DNA of 64,000 nt from Glossina fuscipes (GCF_014805625.2 NW_023998459.1:1861876-1925875); one strand, 5' to 3'. Numbered from the stretch's first letter, positions 45,131 through 56,010 are shown. Numbers and translations: made by a program. The notes: generated by a model not told the origin, from the letters alone.

Positions 45131-48100
45131 TAAGCAAGTTAAAAAATCCCTCCCAAATCTCACAAGCTAGCTAACTAAGGTATGGCACGTACGCCTAGCT
45201 CATAGGCTTTCAATCCTCTTCAATTGTCAAACCAAAATTTCCCTAAACTTTCTGTAGATAAACATTAAATGAATTTTAGAACAAACTAATTTTATTTACT
45301 TAGTTAATGTTTCAAGTTCGTATTTTTTTTGTTATTGTAGCTTTATCTATAGTGATACCGTGGAATATAATATGATATGTACATGTAAAATAGAAAACAT
45401 GTGCACGGACAATACCCTGTATTGCATTAAAACACCCTTAAGTATGCCAAGAGAAAAAATTAACAACAAATTTCTCAGTTTTAATAAAATATGAACTCTA
45501 CGGTCTCTAAAAGTTACATCCATACATGAAAGCAAAAATGAACGTACAAGAAGATGATAAAAAGAAAAATCCTGCTAAGCCTATTAAATTAAACTAAAAT
45601 ATATGGTAGTTAAACAAAACAAATTTGCTAGAGCAACTCACTGCCATGTTTGGTAATCGAAATAAGGCAAATAGTACAGCGAACATATAAATTAGAGGTT
45701 TTAGTTCCTAAATATCAACTTTACCGAGAATCCAGAGAACCCAGCGACCGTGTCAGCTTGCAAATTCATGTACCGAAAATCAAATTATTACCAAAGAAAG
45801 AAAATTCTTAACTTAGCAACCAATTCAGAATAAAACTTAAAAATAATTTCAGCCGAATTGTGAAATTGAATTTAATACAAATGTATTTCGAGAATTTTTA
45901 TGTCAATTTCAGCAGAATCAGTGCTATCAGATTAAGAGAATTTATTAGATCATAAAAAATTTGAATGTAATAAAAAAATCAAAAAACTAGAGAATTTATA
46001 ATTTTTTTGTTGTTGAGAGCAAAGTAGCTTCTAAACTACGACCTCCAGATTGTCGGACCCAACTTCTTGGCCACCCATTGAAATCATGGGCCGAAGAAGA
46101 CAGTAATTAAGGTAGGGTGCATAATGACCCAGGGCTTAACATCTGCCTGTTCAGTAGTATAAGGGTAAAGCACGTGTATTTATTTTAGTTGTAAACGTCT
46201 GTGGGCTAAAGTTGAAACCACCCATATCTTCCGAATTAGGTAGTTTAGCAATAATACGTGCATTCATCTTTTATAGCCTCTAATCCTTTCAAAGAAGCAC
46301 TTAAGCGTGGCCTCAACAAAGCAATAATATTTCGAAGCTCTATATGCAGACAGGCAGTTTTTTAACTTAACAACGATTCTTATCTAAGCAGTACGCTTGC
46401 GCTGGCTACTGTGTGTTTCACGATTTGCGGTGAAACTGAATTCCAATCTACGGACACCCTCGACTCAGCGACTTCAAGCGGAAGCTGATGCATTCAATGT
46501 GTTGATACCGTCATCTGATCTTGACGTTTGCGCTCATTGTACCGCTGGCGGTAACTACTGGATAATATTATTCGGATCAGACGTGAAAGTGGTGTTTTCT
46601 ATTGCCATTGCCAGTATAACTGATGTTGGCTGATCATAAATTTCAAAGTTGGTCGGAGTTGTTGGTGATATTCCTTGGGTGATGTGACGCTTCTTTTACA
46701 AAATTTCCGCCCGGTTTATAATGTTAACTTCTCACTTTACTTCACTTTAATAATGTCTTTAACAAGACCCACAACTTTCCAATGCACTTTTTTTTTTGGT
46801 ATGTTGAACAGAGATAAAGCACTTCTTGCTTAACTTTTTGTCATGCAATCTGTGCAAACGAATTGTCATATTATAACAAAATACAGCTAATTCCCGTACA
46901 AATTGTGTACGTATGACGAATTTATGGGTACGTAATTTAGCATGTATTTTATGCATGTATAGATTTTTTTCATATTCGACATACCCACGTTGTGCTCGAT
47001 GACGCCATGGGAAATTTAGTTTTAAATACCTTGGTAGGTGTTATTGCCGTGTTGTGCTTGCACTGTATTTATCATTAAGCGTTATGTGGATTTGCTTGTG
47101 TTTTATAAATATGATTTCTACATATTTTATCTTTTGTTTCGCACGCTCTACAAGCTTTGTGTTCATTTCATTGATTTTTTATTTTTTTTTAAACTCGCCG
47201 GATAACAGGGTTTTCCCACAAGATAATTTACGAATGGTTCTATACGCTTCGTTACGCGTGTCTTAAATTTATTTTAGGCCTAATCGAGGGATTTTTATGT
47301 GCAAGATTTTAATTAATATGCATATGTGAAGATTTTGTTGAGGTTTTTATTTCTTTAACGTGCATTTGAAAAATCTGATTTACTCTCTTCGGAATACAAT
47401 TTTAAATTATTGTCTACATGTTGGAGATCGGTTCGCATAGACGTTTAGAACACCTAATGCAGTTAGGTTTATACGTGTATCGCAACCATAACAGAAAATC
47501 GATCTTTCTGCCAAACAATTTTAATATCAATGCCCCGACTGACGGCAATTCCAGCAATCTCGTCTTTCACCATATTTAACTCGTTTTCTTTTGTTACTTC
47601 GTCAACTAATATATAGGCGCTTGAGAAAACTGGGCTAAGAAATCATTAATCTGATCTTTATGTTCTAAAGGAAATATTCCCACATTCGACAAGTGGGATT
47701 CTGGTACTGGTTGCTGTAGTCTGCATATTATTCGTAAATCGAAACGTAGAAATCATCGAATTTCTCATTTGATTTTTAGATCCAATTTGCTCGATGAAAG
47801 AATTATGGTAAAGGAATAACTTCTACCTTCGGCAAGAAATCATATAAAGCTTCGGTCAGAACATATAATATAATTTTTTTTTTTAACCACAAGCGAATCC
47901 CGAAAGTAACTGATGCGAACACAATGTAAAGCAAAATATGTTTGCGTTGTACCATTAGGATATTTCCGAAATGGAAAAAAAGGTAAACAATTACTTGACA
48001 TCCGAGGAGTCTATTTATATGGCTGGATCACTTAAAGTTTCCATTACACTGAGCATCAAATATATGCATTAGAAAAGAATGCCAGGTATAAGGCGTAAGA

Positions 48101-48332
48101 CCATAGTAGAGATCGATAAATATTGACTTATTTGATTTAATAAATTAGAAAGTTAAAAAGTTCACATGACAGATACAGAAAAGGAAAGAAAAATGATAAC
48201 TCAATCTCAATAAGTGTACCAGAAGTTTTACTGATGTTCAATGAAGCCACGTTAAGCCACGTCAATCGCATTTGTTCCTGCTTCACCCGTCGGCCAACGG
48301 GGGCTATTCTTAATTAGACTTGGACAATTATT
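45131..48332. other. long stretch without a recognisable gene
   Basis: Nothing convincing on either strand. 46020-46070 resembles a tRNA-like sequence on the minus strand (GGTGGCCAAGAAGTTGGGTC, then CTGGAGGTCG) but has no B box match. The minus strand at 47460-47650 has a mildly coding-like stretch (VKDEIAGIAVSRGIDIKIV) without a known family. A short word TTTTTTTGGTATGTTGAACA occurs at 46790 and again at 48640. Confidence 0.35.
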
Positions 48333-48440
48333 ATACCCTACGCCATTTCTGGTACAGCATGTAACACGCAGCAGGGCTCAGGAAGAACCCACCTTTTATG
48401 ATACCGATCAATTCAAAAGCATTATCTGAATTGATCTAAC
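48333..48440 (+). repeat. possible DINE-1-like fragment
   Basis: TTATACCCTACGCC, then CATGTAACACGCAGCAGG, AGGAAGAACCCACC and ACCGATCAATTC follow the order of the DINE-1-like copies at 13613 and 24178, but in the opposite orientation and with weak similarity. Could be coincidence. Confidence 0.3.
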
Positions 48441-49129
48441 CCTGTATATTCGTCATGTAAATTTGTGTTTAAGCTACAGGTCGCAGTTTTTGAAAATTTT
48501 GATGGAATTTAGTACAGTGATGTGTTTTACCCAAGGGCAAACGTAATTGAAAATACTTTGGATCACACACTTGCCCTGCTGATTTCCTTTCTACGCACTT
48601 GTTTTGTTTCCTATTCATTTATTCTTCTTTTTTTTTTCTTTTTTTTTGGTATGTTGAACACAGATGGACTAAGCCAATAGATTTGTGGCTTATATGTCCA
48701 ATTTATTCTTCTTCTGAGCGATTGTAATATAAAAATCTACCACATTCTTAAGAGAAAGAAAAGTAAAACAAACGAAGCAAATAGAATATTGAAGGTCTTC
48801 TTAATCAACAATATATTTTCTTGTACAAACACCTTGGATTAGCCTTGAGTATTTCCCTGTTATAGAGGGGAAAACCCTGAGTAACGTTACAAGATCGAAT
48901 TTTCAATCTTTCATGGTAAAAATTGGTTCCTAATAGTAAATTGACAAAGAAATCATCGAATTTGGACCGCATATGAAAGTTCTCCTGAAACCTAAATCCT
49001 ATAGACTAAAAAGGCCTAATATTTAATGTTTATGTGATGAAAATTTCTTCATGATAGTAATTAAATAAAAAAATTATGGTCAGGCAACGCCGACCATAAT
49101 GTAAGCTACGCCACTTCGTTTAGTACAGT
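48441..49129. other. no gene seen
   Basis: AT-rich spacer before the BEL/Pao relic; no recognisable frame or repeat. Confidence 0.4.
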
Positions 49130-50790
49130 TGTACATTCGTTTGTACACTTATATACTCACAATGTGCAGCCGGTTATGATGTGGCAAGCGGTAAGTGCCT
49201 TAAAATTGTTAGAGTCAGATGGGAGCGGTGAGATTGGCCTTAAACTCAGGAACGGATCAATTTCGATTATGGTTGTGACAATTTCTTCATAGATTAGGCG
49301 AATGTTAGCGTCCAATTGATATGAGCCTTGATTGATTTAATAGAGGCCGGTCACAGGTCACCAAAGTAGGACGCCCAGGCGGAAATAAATCAACAATTAA
49401 TAAATTCATTAGAACAGAAAGTGGCAATATAATTTCGATTCTGGTCATCAAATATGAACGCTTTCAATTCCGTCAACTTCGAGTTTGTCCCTACAAGGTT
49501 GGCGCCGTTGCCGCAAAATATATCACGTGTCGTAAATATAACAACTCGCAAGCCCGGTCGCCCAATCAATCGTACGCAAAGATAAGTGTTTACAAGTTTA
49601 CAAAACGACACATCAGCGAATACTCTTGAAGGTTTAAGTTGATCTGCAGGCATGTTTGACATCATTTGTTGAAGCAGTTTTTCGATAGCATGTGCATTGT
49701 CAGCAAGAGTTTACAATATTGCGGCAGAGTCTTCGTAAATCACCTAATTTTAAACGGCCTCCATCCATTGGTGGGCTCCTGGATTTCATAGAGCTTGTTG
49801 TCTATAAATAAAGAAAGTATTGAAGAACTTTGCTTCAGTTCACAATTGGAATTTGAAGTAATTTTGTATCCTTTAGGATTTTGATGTTGATTTAGCAATA
49901 TATGGCAGCCAATAAGTTTTAACTCAGCTAATTTTTACTCTAATGTAAAGACGGCGGCTGAGATGACAAAGATTAAAGATAACTCACAAACGACAACCAG
50001 CTTCTGAGGAAGAGGCACCCCAGCCAATTTTGAAGATCCATAATTCTTGAAGTAAAATTTTGATTTTTTCATTGAGCCACGTCAAAAGTCTTAGAGGATC
50101 CCAGAACGATGAAACAAAGGCAAAGAGATGCGTTTTGAAACTTCCTCTTCGCTTTTGGATTTTATTGAAGATAAAAAAATCGTTTTGATTATCCCAGGAC
50201 ATCCGTTGCTGACGAATCTTTTAAATTAAAATATTTTGTGGTTTTATCGTGACGAAGGCCTTCGTAATTTGAGCGCCGTTTATCTAATTTAAAGCATCCC
50301 CTTTATAATATTTTGGTCATCTGTTGCCTGAGTTCAGCGAATCCTTTTATAGTTTCGATGCCACAGAGAATATCATTTACATGAACCTAAGATGTAATTG
50401 CTGTTGTCCCAACTGGGAATTTGTCAGCGTATTTGTCAGCCAGGTAATGCAAACAATGCAGCGGCAGATGATGCTAAAGGCGTCCCTTAAGTGACGGTGT
50501 TTTGTTGATAGGTTCTAATTTCCTCTTGCTGAGAATATCCCCACAAAGTAAATTGGTACTTAGGGTTATGCACTTGATTGTACATCTTCATTATATCAGA
50601 ACATTGTCGAAAACGCGATAGCAGCACGGATGATTCTTTTTGGATTGTAGGCCCGACGACGAAGATACCTTTTAGAGACATCTGTGATGAGGTTGAGTAG
50701 GAGGCGTTAAAAGCAATTTTAATCTTGAAGTATTATTGGGCATAAAAAATAAGGTTCGTAAAAATTAGGGCTCTTCATCAAACTCCTACG
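49130..50790 (-). pseudogene. relic of BEL/Pao retrotransposon pol (RT, connection, integrase)
   Basis: Read right to left: RT start (AFNASYSTSSQMSL near 50730, then VVGPTIQKESSVLLSRFRQC and SQQEEIRTYQ, 50487-50681), the RT active-site region near 50370-50400 where the expected YVDD reads HVND, then the connection QELWIFKIGWG (49984-50202), and integrase (MPADQLKPSRVF near 49630, GNGANLVGTNSKLTELKAF near 49490, then a PRAPH-like and AHINW segment to about 49130). This order and wording are characteristic of BEL/Pao. Frameshifts and stops occur throughout. No LTRs, gag or target duplication were found. Confidence 0.82.
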
Positions 50791-50985
50791 CCCAAATCAT
50801 CGTATTCTCTCAAAGTCGCACTTTAGAATCTGTCACGCACCATTTGGTCATTGTAGAACAGTTGCGTGTTATTGTTGTAAACAAATTTCCAATAAAAAAG
50901 ATATAGCAAACTTTTGGACTCTATGTAAAGTTAATAGTTAATAGTTTTGCGAAGTTATACATGAGAAAATTTAAACGAGTTCAAT

Positions 50986-51147
50986 AGTCTACAAGAAATC
51001 TTTCTAATTTTTAAGATCCTGAATTATCTCGAACTGAAAACATGGCAAGAATCATGAAGAACCAGTAGTCTACAAGAAATCTTTCTAATTTTTAAGATCC
51101 TGAATTATCTCGAACTGAAAACATGGCAAGAATCATGAAGAACCAGT
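50986..51147. repeat. 81-bp perfect tandem duplication
   Basis: 50986-51066 and 51067-51147 are identical as far as I can check: each starts AGTCTACAAGAAATCTTTC and ends AAGAACCAGT. The unit is 27 codons long but no coding sense is evident. It is either very recent or an assembly artefact. Confidence 0.92.
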
Positions 51148-51496
51148 TAGAATACAATGAAGAAGAAGGATTTGAGATTGAGCCCGAAAGTAATTCTGGA
51201 TAGATCTAAGTTAGTCCACCCGCCACGCATTTGGACCGTGCACGAACGCTAGCTTTCGGATCGGATTACTTTTTGAACCGCTTCGCATGTAATGCTTTCT
51301 TTTCAAAAGTCGTGTGACGACGTTTTCGTCTTTTTCTGTTTTTTTTTTTTTTTTTGCCATAAAACATCAGCTCAGTGTAGTCTTTGATAATGGGCCATAG
51401 AACAATATAAAATAATAATTTACTTAATGCTACCAATACTTCAATCCAAAGTGAATTAATGCAATGCATTTACTTAGAACTTTTCAAAATTAATAT
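51148..51496. other. no gene seen
   Basis: Short spacer with a T run at 51340-51356. A transposon end could be hidden here, but none was recognised. Confidence 0.4.
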
Positions 51497-52018
51497 TTAG
51501 TCTAGAGTGACTACAAGTTTACCACGCAAGCACAAAGCTTCCGGCAATTCTTCAAACTTATAGCAACTATCGATGATTCTCAGTAACGGTGAGGAAAATG
51601 TAACTTCTGATCGTATTCAAAGTCTAAAACCTCCGCAGTTTCTGATCCCTGACCCCAACAATCAAGCACTAAATCATAAGGCGCAAAATTACGAAGAGTA
51701 GCCATTTTTGAAAGATTACGGTAATCGATCACACAATCAGCACCCAGATTTTGTACTAATTCTATGGCATTTTCGGTACAGATTGCTAGGACTTGAATAC
51801 CTTGAGTTCTCAGGATTTGAGTAGCTAAAGAACCAACAGCACCCCAACCACCTAAAACCAGGACACGCTTGTTAGCGCCACCGCCATCGGCAGTTAAGGC
51901 ACCACAGTTAAGGCACCTAGCTGAGCGGTAAGGTAGATACCAAACCAAGCTGTCACACCCACATATAAAACAGAAATAGCCTCTGTATTTGTTAAAATTT
52001 CGGATACCATACCAACCT
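51497..52018 (-). pseudogene. fragment of an RTN4IP1-like zinc-type alcohol dehydrogenase/quinone reductase
   Basis: The minus strand shows SEILTNTEAISVLYVGVTAW (51930-51990), then after a one-base frame change GGGANKRVLVLGGWGAVGSL (the NAD(P)H-binding glycine-rich loop), VLAICTENAIELVQNLGADC, APYDLVLDCWGQGSE and a C-terminal KFEELPEALCLRGKLVVTLD ending at 51497. I recognise this as the mitochondrial reticulon-4-interacting protein 1 family. Between FEYDQKLHFPH and KFEELPEA most of a C-terminal segment is missing, so the piece has an internal deletion plus a frameshift. A possible splice acceptor (GATGCAG) sits at 52019-52020. The gene's N-terminal half is absent. Confidence 0.82.
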
Positions 52019-52082
52019 CTGCATCAACATTAAAATTTTAGCTTAAATTAAATATCAATTCCACAAGTAAAGTTTACACAAT

Positions 52083-52333
52083 AATTCTTCCTCTTCCTCA
52101 TATAATTTACGAGTCGTCATCTTGCTGGTCAAATGTATTACAATTCAATTCTTCCTCTTGCTCATATAATTTACAGATCGTCAAATATTTTACAGTTCAA
52201 TTTTTCCTCTTGTTCATATAATTTACGGGCCGTCATCTTGCTGGTCAAATGTATTACAATTGAATTCTTCGTCTTGCTCATATAATTTGCGGGTAGTCAA
52301 ATATTTTACAGTTCAATTCTTCCTCCTTCTCGG
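52083..52333. repeat. higher-order minisatellite, 116-bp dimer unit, about 2.2 copies
   Basis: Alternating 64-bp (A) and 52-bp (B) subunits: A 52083-52146, B 52147-52198, A 52199-52262, B 52263-52314, then the start of another A. Both subunits begin AATT(C/T)TTCCTCTT and contain CATATAATTTAC; A alone has CGTCATCTTGCTGG. Its end abuts the Med29-like fragment. Confidence 0.9.
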
Positions 52334-52335
52334 TT

Positions 52336-52600
52336 CGGGCGTCGGTCCCTCGAATTCAATGATGCAATCAGGAGTGTCGCCGCTTCGGCAGTCTTCGCCG
52401 CAACAATCTGGCCAGCAAATGGCCGAACAGATGTCTCAGAATCCAGCAGTTCAGTGCAAAGTGAAAAAATTTACAATATATCGAAAGTGAAGAGTCTTTT
52501 TGCTCCAATGAAAGAGTCCTTACTGAACACGTTGAGAGGAGCGGCATATACTTTGCAGCAGAATAATTCGGCGGGTAGCCTAACGCGGGATCCATTGATT
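52336..52600 (+). pseudogene. fragment of Mediator subunit 29 (intersex-like), frameshifted
   Basis: 52340-52450 encodes a Gln/Met/Ser/Pro-rich stretch (MMQSGVSPLRQSSPQQSGQQ). In the next frame 52454-52590 encodes NISKVKSLFAPMKESLLNTL, then AYTLQQNNSAGSLTRD, which I recognise as the conserved helical region of Med29, the product of intersex in Drosophila, a subunit of the Mediator tail/middle that links activators to RNA polymerase II. The two parts need a one-base shift near 52450. After LTRDP the similarity stops although the frame runs to 52663, so the C-terminal half is missing. Confidence 0.72.
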
Positions 52601-52902
52601 AACGCAATGCATTTTGGTAGTAGCCACGCTATGCATTCAAAAAGTCAGTTAATGACTGCATAAATTGTTATTTTTTCGCGAAAGGCTAAGTTTTCATTAG
52701 ATGAGAAATTGGTGAGTAAACGAAGTTTTTCTTGTTTAGGCATAACAAGAGCCGCAAGAAATACCACAAATGAATGGAGTGCACACTCATATTTGGATTC
52801 ATTGTAAAATTTCAAAACAGTTAACTTCTTCTGATTTAGGGTAAATATGGCCTAAAGAATCAGCAATAATCGCGTGTCGTTTTCTGTGCACTTCCAGATG
52901 CT

Positions 52903-53357
52903 TCAAATGTAGGTGAGTATAGTTTTCGACCAAGTCAGTTGACTTTGCATATCGACCTTATTTAAAACGTTGTTGATAGTCCTATCTAATTCATTTTCGA
53001 TAAGTAAAAAATCGTTTTTGGAAAAGCTAGGCTTTGAATTTTCTTCCGCACTTTTAGCCATCTCAGTGGCATCCTCTTCATCGCTGCTGTCAATAATTTC
53101 CACTAATTCTTGGCGACCCGTGGGTATGTCTTTTGCAAGTAAGGGATATTTAGCATTTAATTGACCAGAGAATTCCTAAAAAAACATAGAAATTTACATT
53201 GATTCTCGGTTCATAGCTTGTAGAGCAACGAAAAACGAATTTGTCATGAAACATTCAATTACCTCATACATGTCCAAAGCAATTTTGTTATATAAGCAAC
53301 CGTACTGTTCTCATCGTCCGCATTACGCACCCAGTCAAGCAAAATTTGATATATGAC
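52903..53357 (-). pseudogene. two exon-like pieces of an unidentified host gene
   Basis: Exon-like piece 1 (53357-53263) follows TTTACCTATGCAG and is followed by a GTAATT donor; it reads ILLDWVRNADDENSTV and then, after a one-base shift, LYNKIALDMYE. Piece 2 (53175-52903) follows TTTTTTTAG and continues in phase as EFSGQLNAKYPLL, then an acidic EIIDSSDEEDATE and FLLIENELDRTINN to a stop. The splice signals and the in-phase junction after the shift suggest a real split gene that has decayed by one frameshift. The LLDWV..STV pattern is vaguely like the end of a death domain, but I cannot name the protein. Confidence 0.5.
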
Positions 53358-53685
53358 CTGCATAGGTAAAAAGATTTAAAGATTTTCATAAGAAATAAAA
53401 TGTGAAATTAGAACTTGGGAATTGTTAGCAGCCATTAGCGAACCCTTAACCACTAACACAGGTGAGCAATTGCTTTTAACGGGCACGCTAACAAGCCAAG
53501 ACATATTCATTTTCATAAAATTAAAATTTGATGAAAGCCGTATTCCTAGATGCCTTCCCTACAGCGTTTTTAGTGAGATTGCTGCTACGCGTTTATATTT
53601 TGGCGTTTATTATTTTTGGCTTTCCGTCGTTTTATCACTTTTTCCGTTAAAAAAATTTCTTTGATCATTTACATTTGTTATACAG

Positions 53686-54371
53686 CAAACCACTTGTGCG
53701 AGTTAGACCGTGGGACCTTCTTGCGAGGTCTGGAGACGCGCGTTAATTATGTCGAAAAGACTCAAGAATTCGTTTTAAATTCACCGACATTAACGGCTTA
53801 TAAATGGTGGCCAGGCGGCTGTAAGTTTTTTTTGGTTAGTATAATCTTGAAAACGTTATTTGAAAATTCCTTGCCCATTTTAAGGAGGCCATACAGCCAA
53901 CTATGCGGTGGCAGTTGCTCAACTGTACACTTTGCGGAAATTGCGAAGTTTGACTCCGTTTTTTGTTCAAATACGCGACGAGGAAACTCATATGCCCGTG
54001 CCCGGACCAAAATTGGACCAAAGTTGCGGATGAAATCGAGTAACAATGGTTATTTAGGTTTTAAAAGTGTGCGCGTGCCGATAAATCATATATTGATGAA
54101 GAACCAAGAAGTGTTATTCGATGGTACCTATATACCACCGAAGAATTCTGCTTTTATTTATGGCACTATGATGTTTGTACGTGTGGTATTAATTCGTGAC
54201 GCTTCCTTGGCTTTAGCTAAGGCATCGACCATAGCTGTCCGTTATTCAGTAGTAGTACGTTAAAATCCTATGGATCCGAATAAGCCAGAGCTACAAATCA
54301 TGGACCATATAACGCAACAGGTGAAATTATTTCCACAGGTTGCCAAAGCCATTGTAATAATTTATAATTGA
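53686..54371 (+). pseudogene. fragment of peroxisomal acyl-CoA oxidase, intron retained
   Basis: After an acceptor-like TATACAG (to 53685), the frame gives CELDRGTFLRGLETRVNY, then LNSPTLTAYKWWPGG. A 64-bp intron with GTAAGT..TTTTAAG follows (53821-53884), then HTANYAVAVAQLYT, VQIRDEETHMPVPG, a frame change near 54005, KIGPKL..NNGYLG, GTMMFVRVVLIRDASLALAK and, after an in-frame TAA at 54261, MDPNKPELQIMDHITQQV to 54371. This is the acyl-CoA dehydrogenase-like core of acyl-CoA oxidase, the first enzyme of peroxisomal beta-oxidation. Defects: an insertion of about 8 bp near 53692, TGA at the intron junction, one frameshift and the TAA. The retained intron shows that it was copied as DNA. Confidence 0.85.
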
Positions 54372-54390
54372 AAACCCGAATTGGAATATA

Positions 54391-55083
54391 TTAGTTTGGG
54401 GAAAAAGAAATCCATTATTTTTATATGAACTTCGGGACTTTATTTAACATGCTTCAGATTATCCGATTTGGGTCAAATATGCACCGTTTTGTTGTATGAT
54501 TTGTTGCCATTTTAAAGGTAACTTCAAAATGCCTCTCTCATAGAAGTCCTGGTCTCTATTTGCAAAAAACTCTAGTAGGCGATTTTCACAATCCTCCCTA
54601 GATTCCAATTTTTTATTATTAAAAAAATTTTGCAATGCAAGAAAAAGATGATAATCGCTTGGTGCCAAGTCCGGACTGTATGGCGGATGCATTAAAACTT
54701 CCCAACCAAGCTCCCGAAGTTTCTGGCGAGTCACTGTAGATATGTGTGGCCTAGCATTGTCCTGGTAAAACACGACACCTCTCCTGTTGGCCAATTCTGG
54801 CCGTTTCTGGTCAATCGCTATCTTCAAACGGTCTAGTTGTTGACTGTAGAGATCAAAAACTGTAAAATGTACCGAATTTTCTCTTTGTTCACTTCCATTT
54901 TTAACACGCTGTAACTCACAACTGACTGCACCAAACAAAAAACAGCAAGAGAATTTTTTTTACTGCGAAATGTACAGTATATCAATGTACAGTATCGGAA
55001 ATTGTTTGATCGATACTTTACGAGAAATCTATCAGTGCAGCCATCTACCGAAAAAATAATGGATTTATTTTTCCCCAAACTAA
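54391..55083 (-). mobile_element. internally deleted mariner with intact inverted ends (693 bp)
   Basis: Terminal inverted repeats of 32 bp lie at 54391-54422 and 55052-55083 (TTAGTTTGGGGAAAAA.AAAT with one mismatch) and the flanks are TA on both sides (54389-54390 and 55084-55085), the mariner target duplication. On the minus strand the transposase starts at ATG 54898 (MEVNKEKIRYILQF) but then jumps, out of frame, to the second half (DLYSQQLDRLKIAI, QDNARPH, LAPSDYHLF, DFYERGILKLP). The two visible Asp are separated by 34 residues. The middle of the gene, including the first catalytic Asp, is deleted. Intact ends mean that it could be moved by transposase supplied in trans. Confidence 0.95.
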
Positions 55084-55139
55084 TATTATATGTAATACTC
55101 ATTTCGCATTGATATACTGTTTCTAGCTTCGATTTACTT

Positions 55140-55330
55140 TCAAAGTTAACGATTATCACACCTCATAAAATACCGAAGACTATCCATTTCATATGAATTC
55201 AATGTTGTATGAATTAACATTCACTTATAAAGAACATACACATCGTTAGGGACTTATGGTTTTCTTACAGATAATTCATACTTATAATATCATTCCGCGT
55301 AGTATTTTTAGTTCCTTGTTAAATATTTTG
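55140..55330 (-). repeat. dispersed repeat related to 23000-23170
   Basis: Begins right after the mariner's flank. Collinear words shared with 23000-23170: CTATCCATTTCA, TTATAAAGAACATACACAT, GGTTTTCTTACAGATAATTC. Roughly 70% similar by eye. No coding potential. Confidence 0.55.
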
Positions 55331-55569
55331 TTTCTTTCATTTAGGAAGATTATTAAGTAAATAAAAAAAACGAATATAAAAAACTAAACTTCATCGCACG
55401 AGGATTAAAACAAAAAGCTCTAAAGACCTTGGCATGTGATATGTTTTCTCAAATCGTACTCCTACACCAGAAGACCTTCAATGCGGAAGTCACCCTTTTG
55501 GCTTCTAGAAAGATTTGACGCTCTTAATTTTACCGGATCTCAGCTGGTAATGAGTGTCAGCTGCCGTCA

Positions 55570-56010
55570 GTTGAGATGCTGTAGTGTTGTGTAGTGTGAT
55601 CCCATACCGTCGTAAGCAACCACTTTGAAGTGCGACAGAATTATGCTGAATTTGCATAATTCTGTAGCAAAAAAGTAAAACAAAAATTTTGTCGCACTTC
55701 AACTGGCTGGGTATTGCATTACGAAATGCAATACGATGCCAGGCGCCCTAATTAAAATAATTGATAACGTTAGCATAAAATCACCTATAGATTTAAGTAT
55801 AAATAATGCACCTGGCAAATAAAGAAGTTAATTGTTTGACAGCAATTCAAATCAAGCGTTTTATTCGCTCATGAACATAAGGCGTGCAATCCGCCTAAAC
55901 TCCAGAAATTAGGGACCGTCTCTTGCCGAGTTCTATTGGCACTATATGAGACGGATAGACTTGGCGTTCTGCAGCCGAGCAGATTAGGGACAAAACCGCA
56001 GTAGCACACT
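55570..56010 (+). repeat. LTR-like segment with nested hairpins
   Basis: The segment has a cluster of inverted repeats (55627-55734), a TATAAATA box at about 55799, an AATAAA at about 55822 and a GC-richer downstream part, the order of a retroelement LTR (U3, R, U5). No partner LTR, primer site or target duplication was found, so it may be a solo LTR or another repeat. Confidence 0.3.
55627..55734. repeat. nested inverted repeats (hairpin cluster)
   Basis: Outer arms GAAGTGCGACA (55627-55637) and TGTCGCACTTC (55690-55700); inner perfect 12-bp arms ACAGAATTATGC (55635-55646) and GCATAATTCTGT (55654-55665) with a 7-nt loop; next to them a 10-bp hairpin GTATTGCATT..AATGCAATAC (55711-55734) with a 4-nt loop. 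Confidence 0.88.

Noticed and set aside
46020..46075. tRNA gene or third SINE copy on the minus strand
   Set aside because: An A-box-like start is present but there is no B box and no shared SINE body.
47460..47650. Possible BEL/Pao gag on the minus strand
   Set aside because: Coding-like wording but no recognisable Gag motif and 1.5 kb from the pol relic on the wrong side for that element.
46790..48680. Repeated word TTTTTTTGGTATGTTGAACA at 46790 and 48640
   Set aside because: Only about 25 bp including a T run; too short to call a family.
53836..54046. Minus-strand frames opposite the acyl-CoA oxidase fragment
   Set aside because: Shadows of the oxidase coding strand with no recognisable content.
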